From Sulfidibacterium sp964456625 (lineage in GTDB: Bacteria; Bacteroidota; Bacteroidia; Bacteroidales; F082): a stretch of DNA of 46,126 bases. The stretch lies in NCBI GenBank assembly GCA_964456625.1, contig CAYWBO010000015.1:1-46126 (forward strand), given 5' to 3'. The translations under genes were made by a program, and so were the position numbers. This document shows positions 8,901 to 18,120 of this stretch, one piece after another (position 1 is the first letter of the stretch; the number at the start of each line of letters is the position of its first letter). The notes beneath the pieces are model-generated. The model saw nothing but the letters and a program-made list of their open reading frames with translations. It was not told the origin of the DNA and searched no databases.

Positions 8901-11900
8901 AGTCGCGCTGGGGCGGCATGATGCGGGCGTTGCAGACAACAGATTTTGATGCTTCCAACATTCAGTATATCGAATTCTGGATGATGGATCCTTTTACTTC
9001 GGATCCCAATAACAATGGGCAGCTTTACATTGATCTGGGAGATGTTTCGGAAGATATTTTACGCGACGGGCGCAAGAGCTATGAAAATGGTTTGCCTACT
9101 TCCGATGTGGTATCCAAAGTGGATACAACGCTGTGGGGACGGGTACCGCAGCAACAGGCGCTGGTGGAGTCGTTCAGCAATATTGCAGGGTCAAGACAGT
9201 TTCAGGATGTGGGTTATGACGGCCTTGGTGACCAATCCGAGGATCAGTTCTTTCAAAAGACTTTCCTCGATTTGATCAAACAGCGTTACGGTACGAACGA
9301 TTCGGCATATATTAAAGCCCATCACGACCCGTCTTCCGACGATTATCATTATTACCGGGGCTCAGACTTTGACGACAACCCGCTGTATTCCAGCATCACG
9401 GAACGTTATAAAAGATACAATGACCCGGAAGGGAACTCGACACCCAATTTCCCGTTGCCGGAACCCTACAGTACCGTGGCCACCAACCTCCCCAACAAGG
9501 AAGACATTAACAATGATAATACACTGAGTGAATCGGAAAGGTATTACCAATATAAAATCAACCTGGATCCTTCTGAAATGAAAGTGGGAGAGAATTATAT
9601 TACCGATATCCATCAGGCAGCCAACATACATCTTCCCAACGGGAAGACCACCAGCGTAAAATGGTATCAGTTCATGGTTCCCGTCCGCATCCCCAACAAG
9701 GTGGTGGGTAACATCAGCGGGTTCCAGTCGATCCGGTTCATGCGGGTGTTTATGCGCGGTTTTTCAAAACCCATCGTTTGCCGGTTTGCGACCTTTGAAT
9801 TGGTGCGCGGCGACTGGAGAACCTATGATCAGTCGTTGCTGACACCGGGAGAATACCTGACCGGTGATGTCGCCGACAAAACCCATTTTGTGGTTTCCAC
9901 GGTGAACCTGGAGGAAAATGCCAACCGCGCTCCGGTCCCGTATGTTATCCCTCCGGGTATCACCCGAGAGGTGAATTACGGTACCACAAACTATGTGCGA
10001 CTCAATGAACAGTCACTTCAGTTTACCGTCGAGAATTTGCAGGACGGCGATTCCAGGGCGGCTTACAAGAATGTGAGTTTTGATTTCCGTCAGTATAAGG
10101 ACCTGCAGATGTACGTCCATGCTGAAAAGCTGGAGGCCAACGAAAATATTAAAGACGGTGATTTGACGGTGTTTATCCGCATCGGCTCCGATTTTACGCA
10201 GAATTACTATGAATATGAGATCCCGCTTCAGCTTACGCCGTGGTATACTTCATCCGCCGACCCCAATGCCATCTGGCCGGCGGCCAACCAGATGGACGTC
10301 AATCTGGCGAAGCTGGTACAGGTGAAAGAAGACCGGAATGTGGCGATGCGCGGCGGAAGTTCCGGTGTTTCGTCGACCATGCCCTATACGGAATCTGACG
10401 GTACCAGTAAGATCACCGTGATGGGAAGCCCGAACCTGGGCGACATCACGGGTATTATGATCGGGGTGAGGAATCCCCGGCAGCTGGGAAATGCCACGGG
10501 CGACGACGGGCAACCCAAAGATGCCATCATCTGGCTTGATGAACTTCGCCTGACAGGATTTAATAAAAAACCCGGATGGGCTGCAACGGGACAACTGGTG
10601 GCCAATCTTTCCGACCTGGGACGCTTTGCCGCCAGCGGCTCTTACCGCTCTGCAGGTTTCGGTAGCCTTGATCAGCATCTGAATGAGATATCTCAGGATA
10701 ATGTCTCCAACTATGCGGTTTCCACAGATATGGATTTGGGGAAATTCTTTTCCAAGAAAACCGGGCTGGTGATCCCGCTGCACGTCGATTACGGCAAAGC
10801 CTTTATCGTGCCCAAATACAATCCTCTGAACCCGGACGTGCTGCTTAAAAATGATCTGGCTACCTATGCCACGAAGGCCGAGAAGGACTCTGTCCGGAAT
10901 CTGGCCATCGATTATACGCGAAATACGAGTTTCAGCCTGATGAACGTACACAAAGAGCGTACATCTATGCGCGGTAAGAATAAAAAGCCCAGACTTTATG
11001 ATCTTGAGAATTTCAACGCTTCTTTCTCGTATTCCCAGATCCTGCATCACAATACGGATATTGCTATGAACAATATCAAAACCTATCAGGGAGGTTTCGG
11101 TTATAATTTCAATGCCAGGCCTAAGAGCATCCAGCCATTCAAGAAGGCAAAGAAAATGAATTCGCCCTGGCTGAAGTGGCTCAAGGATTTCAATTTCAAT
11201 CTCGTCCCGAATGTGATCTCTTTCAGGACGGACATGAACCGCCTGTTCAACAGTATGCTGTATCGCGATAAAAGTTCCGGTGATATCATTATCTATCCGA
11301 CTTATATGAGACGGTGGACCTGGAACAGGAATTACAGTCTGCAATACAACCTGACGCAGTCGCTGAATATCAATTATACAGCCGGAGCCAATGCTTACAT
11401 CAAGGAGCCGCAGATCTATCCGGATAAAAATACCGAAGCCTGGGCGGAGTATAAACGAGAGATCTGGAATCAGATAGAGAGCATGGGGACGTTGCAGAAT
11501 TTCAATCATTCGCTGCAGGTTTCCTACACCGCTCCGTTGTCGAAACTTCCGCTTACCAACTGGATCAACCTGATGGGAAATTATCAGGTTCAGTACAACT
11601 GGAATGCTTCCCCGTTATCGGTGCAGTCGGCTTTTGGAAATACCATCCAGAATGCACGGAACATTCAGGTCAACGGTGGTCTTGACTTTAATCAGTTGTA
11701 TAACAAGATCCCTTTCCTGAAGAAGATCAACAACCGGGGCAATGCACAGCGCCCCTTTCAAAGAAAATTTGGTCCGGGGGTTCAGCCTCCGACAAAAGAA
11801 CCCGGAAAGAAGAAAAAAGAAAGTGCCAATCTGGGTAAATTCGAAACCGCCTTGTTTCGGATATTGATGATGCTGCAAAACGGAAACATCGTCTATCAGA

Positions 11901-13228
11901 AATCGGACGGCATCCAGATGTCGGGATTTACGCCGGTACCGAGCTTCATGGGCGTTGACCTGGCGCAAAATGCACCCGGATTCGGATTTGTTTTCGGAAG
12001 CCAGCGCGACATCCGGAGTCTGGCGGCACAAAACGGATGGATTACCCGTGATACGACGCTAAACGAACCGTACATCACAAAAATGACGGAACAGCTTTCT
12101 TATAAGCTGAACGGAAGTATTCTGAATGCCATCACCATTGATCTTGACGGGAACAGGATCTATGCCAAGAACTATACCTCTTATTTTCGCTACAGTGCTT
12201 CCGATAATGCTTTCGAAAACTATACGCCTCAGGAAGCCGGAAATTTCAGCATTTCCTATCCGTTCATCCGGACCTCGTTCGACCGATCCAACTCACAAAA
12301 TATCTCGGCGGCATTTGAACGTTTCAAAGCCGACCGGCTGGTCATTGCTGAAAGGCTGGCAAGAAACGACCCCAACTGGTCAGGGCAGTATGCTTACGAC
12401 AGTCTGGCCAGGCGACAGTTCCCGGTGGGTTACAGCTCGACGCAGCAGATGGTGATGTACTATGCTTTTCTGGCTGCCTATTCCGGAAAAAGTGCCACCG
12501 GGATGGATGTCGGCCGTACTTTCCCAGCGTTCCCGTATCCCAACTGGCGGATTTCTTTCAACGGCCTGACGCACATTCCAGCCGTCCGGAAAGTATTCCG
12601 CAGCTTTAATATGAATTTCGGATACAGTTCGATCCTGAGTATCAATGCCTGGCAATCCAATGTAGCATATGATGCTCAAAATCCTGGGACGATGTATCCT
12701 GGGACGAACAATTATGTGAACCGGATTGACCTGGGTTCGGTATCATTTTATGAACAATACAATCCGCTGATCGGGATTGACTTTACGATGGCGAACAGTT
12801 TAGGAGGAAGGATAGCTTATAAAAAAACAAGAAACATCGTGTTGAGTTTTGCCAACGATCAGATTACGGAAATAAACGGAAATGAAATGGATGTGGGTCT
12901 GAGTTATCATGTGAAAGGGCTGAAGCTGGCTATCAAGAATTTTACAGGCCGGCCGGCGCGGAAGTATAACACCGATTTGAATTTAAAACTGGACGTCGGC
13001 ATTCAGGATAACAAAACCGTTCTGCGTCAAATCGATCAGGAAGACAATCAGATCTCGGCAGGATCCAGACAATACACGGTCAATTTTGCTGCCGATTATC
13101 TGCTGAGTCAGAACCTGCAGCTGCGGGCGTATTTCAACTGGAATGAAAACAACCCGTATGTGTCTTCACAATATTTGAACTCTACTACTAGCGGAGGCCT
13201 GACGCTGAGATTTTTAATCGGACAATAA
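5963..13228 (+). CDS. sprA: SprA, outer-membrane translocon of the type IX secretion system
   Basis: SprA (Sov in Porphyromonas) is the very large single-chain beta barrel through which T9SS cargo crosses the outer membrane. This protein has 2421 residues, typical for the family. The N-terminus is a hydrophobic signal peptide ending near MMQAQ, and the chain is rich in aromatic, Asn and alternating beta-strand patterns with large SprA repeats (for example SYVDDFEGAKSTIDL and WYIIDPSIFYDV), ending in an amphipathic strand GGLTLRFLIGQ. The only possible start that keeps the signal peptide is TTG at 5963: the nearest upstream in-frame stop is that of ruvA. Its presence shows that the organism has a T9SS, which fits the sorting-domain protein at the right edge and the GldM genes near 38-42 kb. 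Confidence 0.95.
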   Translation: MRQTISYSLRITLLFLIGFLSETAMMQAQNVPTTPKTTADSTHFHLIFPFRDYTGIPSLDTLSPSPLYLKAPPNIKKEIIYNPVTKTYEFISKVGDFEYRTPALMDFKDFRQLESAKGVQNYWQQRALSRGTAVGTRLIPKIYVKGKAFEQIFGSNSIDIRPQGTAEISMGVLSNYRDDPTLNVNQLRTTNFDFNEKIQMNVDARIGDKLSFKANYNTESSFNFENTLKLKYVGKKDDIIKSIEAGNVSMPLQSSLITGAQSLFGVKTKLQFGKTTVTAVFSQQQSQTQNLTIQNGAQQNTFKMTPLDYEKNRHFFLSQYFRDHYEQALKTLPIITSDINITKIEVWVTNIGPATSQNRNIVAFTDLGEGKASEIYNPNVTPTSGATFPTSKSNDLISRMDTTQIRNINTVTSYLTGDPLHMGKTGYFTSGEDFVKLENARLLKPSEYTVNTKLGFISLNTALNDDQVLAVAFQYTVIGQNKVFQVGEFSDQGINSPKDLIVKLLKSNSLNTHMPMWNLMMKNVYSIGAYQVQQKDFVFNILYSGNSQGVPTGYFTEGPSGVKGVPLIHLFGLDNLDQQMNPITSGDGFFDFIDGAETKGGTFQASDGHIYFTVLQPFGSYIHTHVFPNNPDLANKYAYDSLYTMTKTQAEQYADKNKFILEGSYKSQSGSTISLNAMNIPPGSVKVTAGGVPLQENVDYTVDYTLGQITILNQGILNSGTPIHVSLENNSLFNVQQKTMMGIHVDHEFTPDFHLGATFLNLHERPLTQKVNYGQDPVSNTIWGMDLAYTKDSRWISKLLSKLPGVTPNTPSKVHYNAEFAEFLPGHSRTVGKSGTSYVDDFEGAKSTIDLTNVNSWFLASTPQGQPVLFPEAAPNTGLAYGKNRAMFSWYIIDPSIFYDVRGSNRPANITKDEISKNSTRQVLESEVFPNKDIPNGTPTNIPVFNLAFFPSERGEYNYDVYPGPYSAGVLANGNLADPQSRWGGMMRALQTTDFDASNIQYIEFWMMDPFTSDPNNNGQLYIDLGDVSEDILRDGRKSYENGLPTSDVVSKVDTTLWGRVPQQQALVESFSNIAGSRQFQDVGYDGLGDQSEDQFFQKTFLDLIKQRYGTNDSAYIKAHHDPSSDDYHYYRGSDFDDNPLYSSITERYKRYNDPEGNSTPNFPLPEPYSTVATNLPNKEDINNDNTLSESERYYQYKINLDPSEMKVGENYITDIHQAANIHLPNGKTTSVKWYQFMVPVRIPNKVVGNISGFQSIRFMRVFMRGFSKPIVCRFATFELVRGDWRTYDQSLLTPGEYLTGDVADKTHFVVSTVNLEENANRAPVPYVIPPGITREVNYGTTNYVRLNEQSLQFTVENLQDGDSRAAYKNVSFDFRQYKDLQMYVHAEKLEANENIKDGDLTVFIRIGSDFTQNYYEYEIPLQLTPWYTSSADPNAIWPAANQMDVNLAKLVQVKEDRNVAMRGGSSGVSSTMPYTESDGTSKITVMGSPNLGDITGIMIGVRNPRQLGNATGDDGQPKDAIIWLDELRLTGFNKKPGWAATGQLVANLSDLGRFAASGSYRSAGFGSLDQHLNEISQDNVSNYAVSTDMDLGKFFSKKTGLVIPLHVDYGKAFIVPKYNPLNPDVLLKNDLATYATKAEKDSVRNLAIDYTRNTSFSLMNVHKERTSMRGKNKKPRLYDLENFNASFSYSQILHHNTDIAMNNIKTYQGGFGYNFNARPKSIQPFKKAKKMNSPWLKWLKDFNFNLVPNVISFRTDMNRLFNSMLYRDKSSGDIIIYPTYMRRWTWNRNYSLQYNLTQSLNINYTAGANAYIKEPQIYPDKNTEAWAEYKREIWNQIESMGTLQNFNHSLQVSYTAPLSKLPLTNWINLMGNYQVQYNWNASPLSVQSAFGNTIQNARNIQVNGGLDFNQLYNKIPFLKKINNRGNAQRPFQRKFGPGVQPPTKEPGKKKKESANLGKFETALFRILMMLQNGNIVYQKSDGIQMSGFTPVPSFMGVDLAQNAPGFGFVFGSQRDIRSLAAQNGWITRDTTLNEPYITKMTEQLSYKLNGSILNAITIDLDGNRIYAKNYTSYFRYSASDNAFENYTPQEAGNFSISYPFIRTSFDRSNSQNISAAFERFKADRLVIAERLARNDPNWSGQYAYDSLARRQFPVGYSSTQQMVMYYAFLAAYSGKSATGMDVGRTFPAFPYPNWRISFNGLTHIPAVRKVFRSFNMNFGYSSILSINAWQSNVAYDAQNPGTMYPGTNNYVNRIDLGSVSFYEQYNPLIGIDFTMANSLGGRIAYKKTRNIVLSFANDQITEINGNEMDVGLSYHVKGLKLAIKNFTGRPARKYNTDLNLKLDVGIQDNKTVLRQIDQEDNQISAGSRQYTVNFAADYLLSQNLQLRAYFNWNENNPYVSSQYLNSTTSGGLTLRFLIGQ

Positions 13229-13350
13229 TTCCGGATTTGCATAATTTTTCCTATTTTCGTTGAAGGACATTAACTAATTTATAACAGGCAGAAGAATGGG
13301 TTTTTCGGTCTGCAGCAATTTGAAAACATTCACACTTTAATTCAGATTTT

Positions 13351-14184
13351 ATGGAAGATATTACAAACCTCACACATGCAACCAGCAACTGGTTGCCGAT
13401 GATTGAAAAATACGCCAGCGAATACGGATTAAGGCTACTGGGCGCATTGGTTGTTTTGGTCATTGGTTTATGGATTATTGGTTTAATTACCAGAGGTACT
13501 CACAAACTAATGGACAAAAGTAAAATTGAGCCTTCGCTGAATACCTTCATCAAAAGTCTTGTCAGTATCCTGTTGAAGGTCTTGCTTCTCATCAGTGTGT
13601 TGGGGATGATTGGCATCCAGATGACTTCCTTTATCGCTTTGCTGGGTGCCGCAGGTCTGGCCGTGGGCATGGCGTTGTCAGGTACATTGCAGAATTTCGC
13701 CGGTGGCGTTATGATCCTGATATTTAAGCCGTTTAAAGTCGGAGATTTTATTGAGGCCCAGGGACACAGCGGTGTGGTGAAAGAGATCCATGTTTTTGTG
13801 ACGGTGATGACCACGCCGGATAACAAGACTATTTTGGTGCCCAACGGAAGCCTGTCCAATGGTGCGATCACCAATTACAGCACACAACCCAAAAGGCGTG
13901 TGGACTGGACTTTCGGCATTGCTTATGGTGATGATTACGACACAGCTAAGAAATTTATTCTGGGACTGATTGCTGAAGACAGCAGGATATTGTCTGATCC
14001 TGAGCCGTTTGTCGCGTTGGCGCAACTGGCAGACAGTTCTGTTAATTTAACTGTCAGAGTCTGGGTCAATGTGGCTGACTATTGGAGCGTGTTGTTTGAC
14101 CTGAACGAGAAATATTATAAGAATGCCGGCAAGGCCGGGATTCACATTCCTTTCCCACAGATGGATGTGCATTTAGACAAATAA
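13351..14184 (+). CDS. MscS-family mechanosensitive ion channel
   Basis: Small MscS channels open under membrane tension and release solutes in osmotic down-shock. The 277-residue protein has three N-terminal membrane helices; the third contains the pore-lining small-residue pattern GAAGLAVGMALSGTLQNFAGG, followed by IFKPFKVGDFIE, the family's signature at the start of the cytoplasmic beta domain. NGSLSNGAITNYS and the C-terminal alpha/beta domain complete a normal short MscS. The ATG at 13351 is 122 bases after sprA and the gene looks separate. Confidence 0.95.
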   Translation: MEDITNLTHATSNWLPMIEKYASEYGLRLLGALVVLVIGLWIIGLITRGTHKLMDKSKIEPSLNTFIKSLVSILLKVLLLISVLGMIGIQMTSFIALLGAAGLAVGMALSGTLQNFAGGVMILIFKPFKVGDFIEAQGHSGVVKEIHVFVTVMTTPDNKTILVPNGSLSNGAITNYSTQPKRRVDWTFGIAYGDDYDTAKKFILGLIAEDSRILSDPEPFVALAQLADSSVNLTVRVWVNVADYWSVLFDLNEKYYKNAGKAGIHIPFPQMDVHLDK

Positions 14185-14283
14185 TTCCGGGGCTTAAAGT
14201 ATTGTCAAAATCAGGATTGTTTATAAAATCAAGTATTTTTTCAGGGAGCGCTGACGGAAAGATCCCTTGGCCCCTAGTAGAAT

Positions 14284-15003
14284 TCAGTCTTTCAGCCCTT
14301 TCACTTTCGGGATACCGGGGACGAAGTCTTTCAGGTAAAACGGCTCAAAGTAGGCCACGTCTTCAAATTGCCTTTTCTGAAATTTTTCTTCAGCGAGCGT
14401 AGCCATGTATGTGGCGGAAGGCATAAACTCGTCTTCCGTGAAAATGGCTCCCTGATTTCCGGATAACAGCGGTTTGCATTTCAGCGCTCCATCACCGATG
14501 AAGATGATCTTTTTGCCTTCCCCGAACCACTTTTCAAAGGAGTTTTCCGAAATGATTTCGGCTTCCACCTTTTTCACTTCCTCAAGCTTATGATTGTACA
14601 AAGCGGTATAAACTTCCATACGGCGGGCGTCAATCATCGGACAGTAAAGAAAATCCTCCGGATTGTCGTCTTCGCTGCGCATTTTTTGTATCATGCCGTA
14701 AGCCAGAGCAGGTAATGTGCCCACTGAGATCAGAGGGATATCCAGCGAATAGCAGAAGCCTTTGGCCGTCGAAACACCAATACGCAAACCCGTATAAGAG
14801 CCGGGGCCCTTGCTGATGGAAACGGCGTCAAGATCGCTGAAGCTGATGCCTGCTTTATAAATAACTTCTTCTGAAAATAGGGTGATCTGTTCCGCATGCG
14901 AGTTTTTTGACTTTGATTCCTGAAGGGCAACGATGTTCCCGTTTTCAGACAAAGCAACCGAACAAACCCGTGTTGCGGTTTCTATGTTTAGTATTCTACC
15001 CAC
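14284..15003 (-). CDS. tsaB: TsaB, tRNA threonylcarbamoyladenosine (t6A) synthesis protein
   Basis: TsaB is the inactive ASKHA-fold partner of TsaD in making t6A at position 37 of ANN-decoding tRNAs. The 239-residue protein starts MGRILNIETA and has the hallmark GPGSYTGLRIG at about residues 66-76. The start codon is GTG (15001-15003). It begins 17 bases after the hlyD-like gene ends on the same strand, so it probably sits last in the tolC-hlyD transcript even though the function is unrelated. Confidence 0.95.
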   Translation of the reverse strand: MGRILNIETATRVCSVALSENGNIVALQESKSKNSHAEQITLFSEEVIYKAGISFSDLDAVSISKGPGSYTGLRIGVSTAKGFCYSLDIPLISVGTLPALAYGMIQKMRSEDDNPEDFLYCPMIDARRMEVYTALYNHKLEEVKKVEAEIISENSFEKWFGEGKKIIFIGDGALKCKPLLSGNQGAIFTEDEFMPSATYMATLAEEKFQKRQFEDVAYFEPFYLKDFVPGIPKVKGLKD

Positions 15004-15020
15004 GTATCTTTTTACACAAT

Positions 15021-16382
15021 TTATTTTTTCCCAAACAGTTCCCTTGGTGCTACGCTGACGATTTTGTCGCCATCTTTCAGTGTTTTGGAAACCAAATTGT
15101 ACGGGCCTGTGATGACTTTTTCACCTGCTTTTATTCCGCTCAGAATCTGTATGAACATGTTATTCTGGATCCCGGTAGTGACCAGCTTTCTTTTAGCTAC
15201 TCCGTTTTCATCTACGAAAACATATTCTTTCACCTTTTGGAAACTGGTATTGTCTGCATTGCTATTGTTATTGTTGGGTTTCTTAAGTTCCCTTTTGGCG
15301 ATAGCAGAATTCTTTGAAGCTGAATCGGAACGTGTGGTAACAGCCTGGATCGGAACGGAAAGTGCACTGTCGGCTCTTTTGGTCTGTATTTCAACAGTAC
15401 ATGACATGCCGGGTCTGAAGGGAGACTCGATGGTGCTGTTCCTGCGGACAAGATCTTCGTACGAAGATTTCAGTAACCTGATCTTCACATCAAAGTTAGT
15501 TACCTGATCGGCACTGGTACCCGTTGTGTTAGCGGAAGTGGCAATTTCAGTAACAATACCTTTAAACTCACGGTTCAGGAAAGCATCCACCTCAATTAAA
15601 GCCGTGTCGTTTATGGCCACGTTAACAATGTCGTTCTCATTCACCTGTACGTCCGCTTCCATATTGTCCAGGTTGGCGATGAGCATGATCTGCGTACCGG
15701 CAGAGAACTGTGAAGCACCTGTAACCCGTTCTCCTTTTTCGACGCTTAGTGTTGAAACGGTGCCGTCGTTAGGAGCATAAATGGTGGTGCGGTTCAAATT
15801 ATCCTGGGCCTGGGTCAGCTGAGCCTTCGCACTCTTTACCTGGTATTGACTTGCTTTGTATCTTTCCTGAGCTGCTTTCACACTGGCTTCGGCTACCTGG
15901 AAATTAGACTGGGAAGCTTCATAATCTGACTGTGAAATTACCTGTTTCTGATATAATTTCTCATTTCTTTGGAAATCAAGTTTGGCTTTAATATACTGAG
16001 CATCTGCCTGGGCAACCTGTGCCTTTGAGCTGGCTTCGTTGGCCTGTGCCGTCTGCAAAGCTGCTTTGATTTGCTGATAAGTAGAAATATATATTTTGGG
16101 ATCGATCATGGCCAGTTTCTGACCGGTTTTGACATAATCTCCTTCTTTAACGTACAAGTCGACAACCTCTCCTGAAATGTAAGGGCTGATCTTTACATCC
16201 TTCACGGGTTGAATCTGCCCGTTGGCAGAGACAGTTTCAATAAGGTTCCGTTTTTGGGCTGCTTCGGTAACGACTCTGAGCCCGTCCGAAGATTTTCCTT
16301 TCTTGATAGCTAAAATGACAATAATAATCAACACCAGTGCAGCGGCGATAATAATAAGGTTTTTTTTGCGGTTTGTTGCCAT
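15021..16382 (-). CDS. HlyD/MacA-type periplasmic adaptor (membrane fusion protein)
   Basis: This family bridges an inner-membrane pump and a TolC channel for export of drugs or other molecules. The 453-residue protein has one membrane helix at about residues 8-26, a split lipoyl-like domain (GEVVDLYVKEGDYVKTGQKL), a long Ala/Gln-rich coiled-coil hairpin (about 105-200), a beta-barrel domain, and a C-terminal membrane-proximal domain (NNMFIQILSGIKAGEKVITG). It resembles MacA most. It lies 45 bases after tolC but no ABC permease/ATPase or RND gene follows; tsaB does. Confidence 0.93.
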   Translation of the reverse strand: MATNRKKNLIIIAAALVLIIIVILAIKKGKSSDGLRVVTEAAQKRNLIETVSANGQIQPVKDVKISPYISGEVVDLYVKEGDYVKTGQKLAMIDPKIYISTYQQIKAALQTAQANEASSKAQVAQADAQYIKAKLDFQRNEKLYQKQVISQSDYEASQSNFQVAEASVKAAQERYKASQYQVKSAKAQLTQAQDNLNRTTIYAPNDGTVSTLSVEKGERVTGASQFSAGTQIMLIANLDNMEADVQVNENDIVNVAINDTALIEVDAFLNREFKGIVTEIATSANTTGTSADQVTNFDVKIRLLKSSYEDLVRRNSTIESPFRPGMSCTVEIQTKRADSALSVPIQAVTTRSDSASKNSAIAKRELKKPNNNNSNADNTSFQKVKEYVFVDENGVAKRKLVTTGIQNNMFIQILSGIKAGEKVITGPYNLVSKTLKDGDKIVSVAPRELFGKK

Positions 16383-16427
16383 GAGAAAATATTTTAAAAA
16401 CGATGCTAAATTAATGATTATTTGGGT

Positions 16428-17864
16428 TTATTTGATGTTGCCTGCAGGAGTTGCAATATCACTTAAACTCAAGCTTCGGCCCAGATAAAAATCAAGGAGT
16501 TTTGTTTTGAAGATGTAATCGTATTTAGCTGAAGTTAAGGTCGATTCGGCGTTATAATAATTGTTTTTTGCCTGGGTGTAATCTGTGGAGTTTAGCATGC
16601 CCAGATTAAATTTCTCCTGAGCATAAGTAAACGCTTCTTTCAGGGATGCAACCGATTTAAGACTTGCTTCATAGGTTTGATAGGAGGCAAGTGCATCAGT
16701 GTATGCCTGTTCAATACTTTTCCTCAGGGTGTTTTTCTGCTGAGACAGGTTGAGTCTTGCTTTTTCCAGGCTGATTTTTGATTTGGCAATGGCGTTTCCT
16801 ACTGCAAATCTGTTAAAGATAGGAACGGAGAGGCTGAATCCCAGAGAGTAGTTATAATTTTCACGGAACTGATCGCCAAATGGTTTGGTAACCGTGTATC
16901 CTGGGTTTGTAGGATCGTTACTCATTTTGATCAGTGTTGAATAATTATTTCCGTAAGACGAGAACAAAGAAAGTGTAGGACTTCTTTGACCTCGTGACAT
17001 AGCCAGGGATGCTCCAGCAGATTTCACTACGTATTCAGCATTTTTGATTTCCGGCATGATTCCCAGCGCTTTATTGTAGATGTTCTCGATGGGAAGCAGG
17101 CTTGGTCTGTGTGTGATGACCAAATTGGGCTTCTGAATATCAAATTTCGTATTCGATTTCAAATCCAGTAACTGCATCAGATCCAGATAGGCAAGCATCA
17201 GCGTGTTTTGTGCTTTCACCAGGTTTACCTGATCGCTGGCGCCCTGTGCTTCAACATCCAGCAGGTTTCCGCGGGCTACTTTCCCGTATTCCACTTCCTT
17301 TTTGGTGAGGTTGATCTGATCCTCAGTGGTTGCCAGTTGACGTTTGGCGTTGTTAACCTGTTCAATGTTGTAAAGAATCTGAAGATAAGCGGCGGCGATG
17401 TTTAATGAAATGTTGTCTTTGATTTCATCCGAATTATATTTGGATGCCAGATAGTTAAACTCCTGAAGCCTTAATTCATTTACATTTTGCAGTCCGTTGA
17501 ATAGTGTGAGATTTCCGTTTACGGACATGTAAAACTGACTGTTCTTCTGATTTGAATATTGATAGGTAGCCCTGTCGACAGACCTACCCCAGTTAGAAGA
17601 TTGGGATCCATTGGCACTGAAAGAAGGCAGAAAATTCAATTTGCTCTGCAAAAAATCTATTTTGGCAGATTTTACGCTCAAATAACTCTGTTGAACGGTG
17701 AGGTTGTTCTTCAAAGCGTAGTCAACACAATCCTGCAGTGACCATAGCTTTTCAGGTTTTGTGGCAGGTTTTTCCTGTGCCGAAGCTCCGGATACCATAA
17801 ATATCAGTAATACCAAACCGGTAAGAAATATATTTCTACCGGAAACTCTTTTATTGCGGTTCAT
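16428..17864 (-). CDS. TolC-family outer-membrane efflux protein
   Basis: TolC proteins form the outer-membrane channel and periplasmic tunnel of tripartite pumps. The mature protein has the family start WSLQDCVDYALKNNLTVQ, two OEP repeats with long helices, and ends in NLGMLNSTDYTQAKNNYYNAE and the final TM-strand region. I chose the ATG at 17862-17864: a signal peptide (MNRNKRVSGRN, hydrophobic core, GASAQ) begins there and AGGAAA precedes it. The frame stays open up to 17984, but that far start would overlap a -7 promoter element at 17984-17991 and would put 40 odd residues before the signal peptide. It heads the tolC-adaptor-tsaB group. Confidence 0.92.
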   Translation of the reverse strand: MNRNKRVSGRNIFLTGLVLLIFMVSGASAQEKPATKPEKLWSLQDCVDYALKNNLTVQQSYLSVKSAKIDFLQSKLNFLPSFSANGSQSSNWGRSVDRATYQYSNQKNSQFYMSVNGNLTLFNGLQNVNELRLQEFNYLASKYNSDEIKDNISLNIAAAYLQILYNIEQVNNAKRQLATTEDQINLTKKEVEYGKVARGNLLDVEAQGASDQVNLVKAQNTLMLAYLDLMQLLDLKSNTKFDIQKPNLVITHRPSLLPIENIYNKALGIMPEIKNAEYVVKSAGASLAMSRGQRSPTLSLFSSYGNNYSTLIKMSNDPTNPGYTVTKPFGDQFRENYNYSLGFSLSVPIFNRFAVGNAIAKSKISLEKARLNLSQQKNTLRKSIEQAYTDALASYQTYEASLKSVASLKEAFTYAQEKFNLGMLNSTDYTQAKNNYYNAESTLTSAKYDYIFKTKLLDFYLGRSLSLSDIATPAGNIK

Positions 17865-17983
17865 GTTTCCTGCAATTTGATTTTTCCCTTCCTGAGGGAC
17901 TCTCGTTGAAAACAATCTTGTAACTTGTCTCATAGCAATTAACTTGTTTTTAAAATTACCCTTCTTCAACACAAAACGTGCCA

Positions 17984-17991
17984 CAAAAATA
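17984..17991 (-). promoter_or_regulatory. -7 promoter element for the tolC group
   Basis: On the minus strand this reads TATTTTTG, an exact TAnnTTTG match, 119 bases before the chosen tolC start. A TTG at the proper upstream distance was not found, so only the -7 half is supported. Confidence 0.35.
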
Positions 17992-18120
17992 AACTATTGT
18001 AAAACAAACACATAAAAATTGACTGTAAAATTTTTTTGCTTTCGGATGTTCACAATATAACACGATTTGTTCGAAAACGGACAATCCTCTATACTTTTAA
18101 AATAACTATCATTTTCAATA

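Noticed and set aside
10250..11509. Minus-strand ORF of 419 codons within sprA
   Set aside because: It is antisense to a strong, full-length SprA frame, has no recognisable domain and low-complexity His/Ile content typical of shadow frames. The same holds for the 310-codon frame at 7337-8269.
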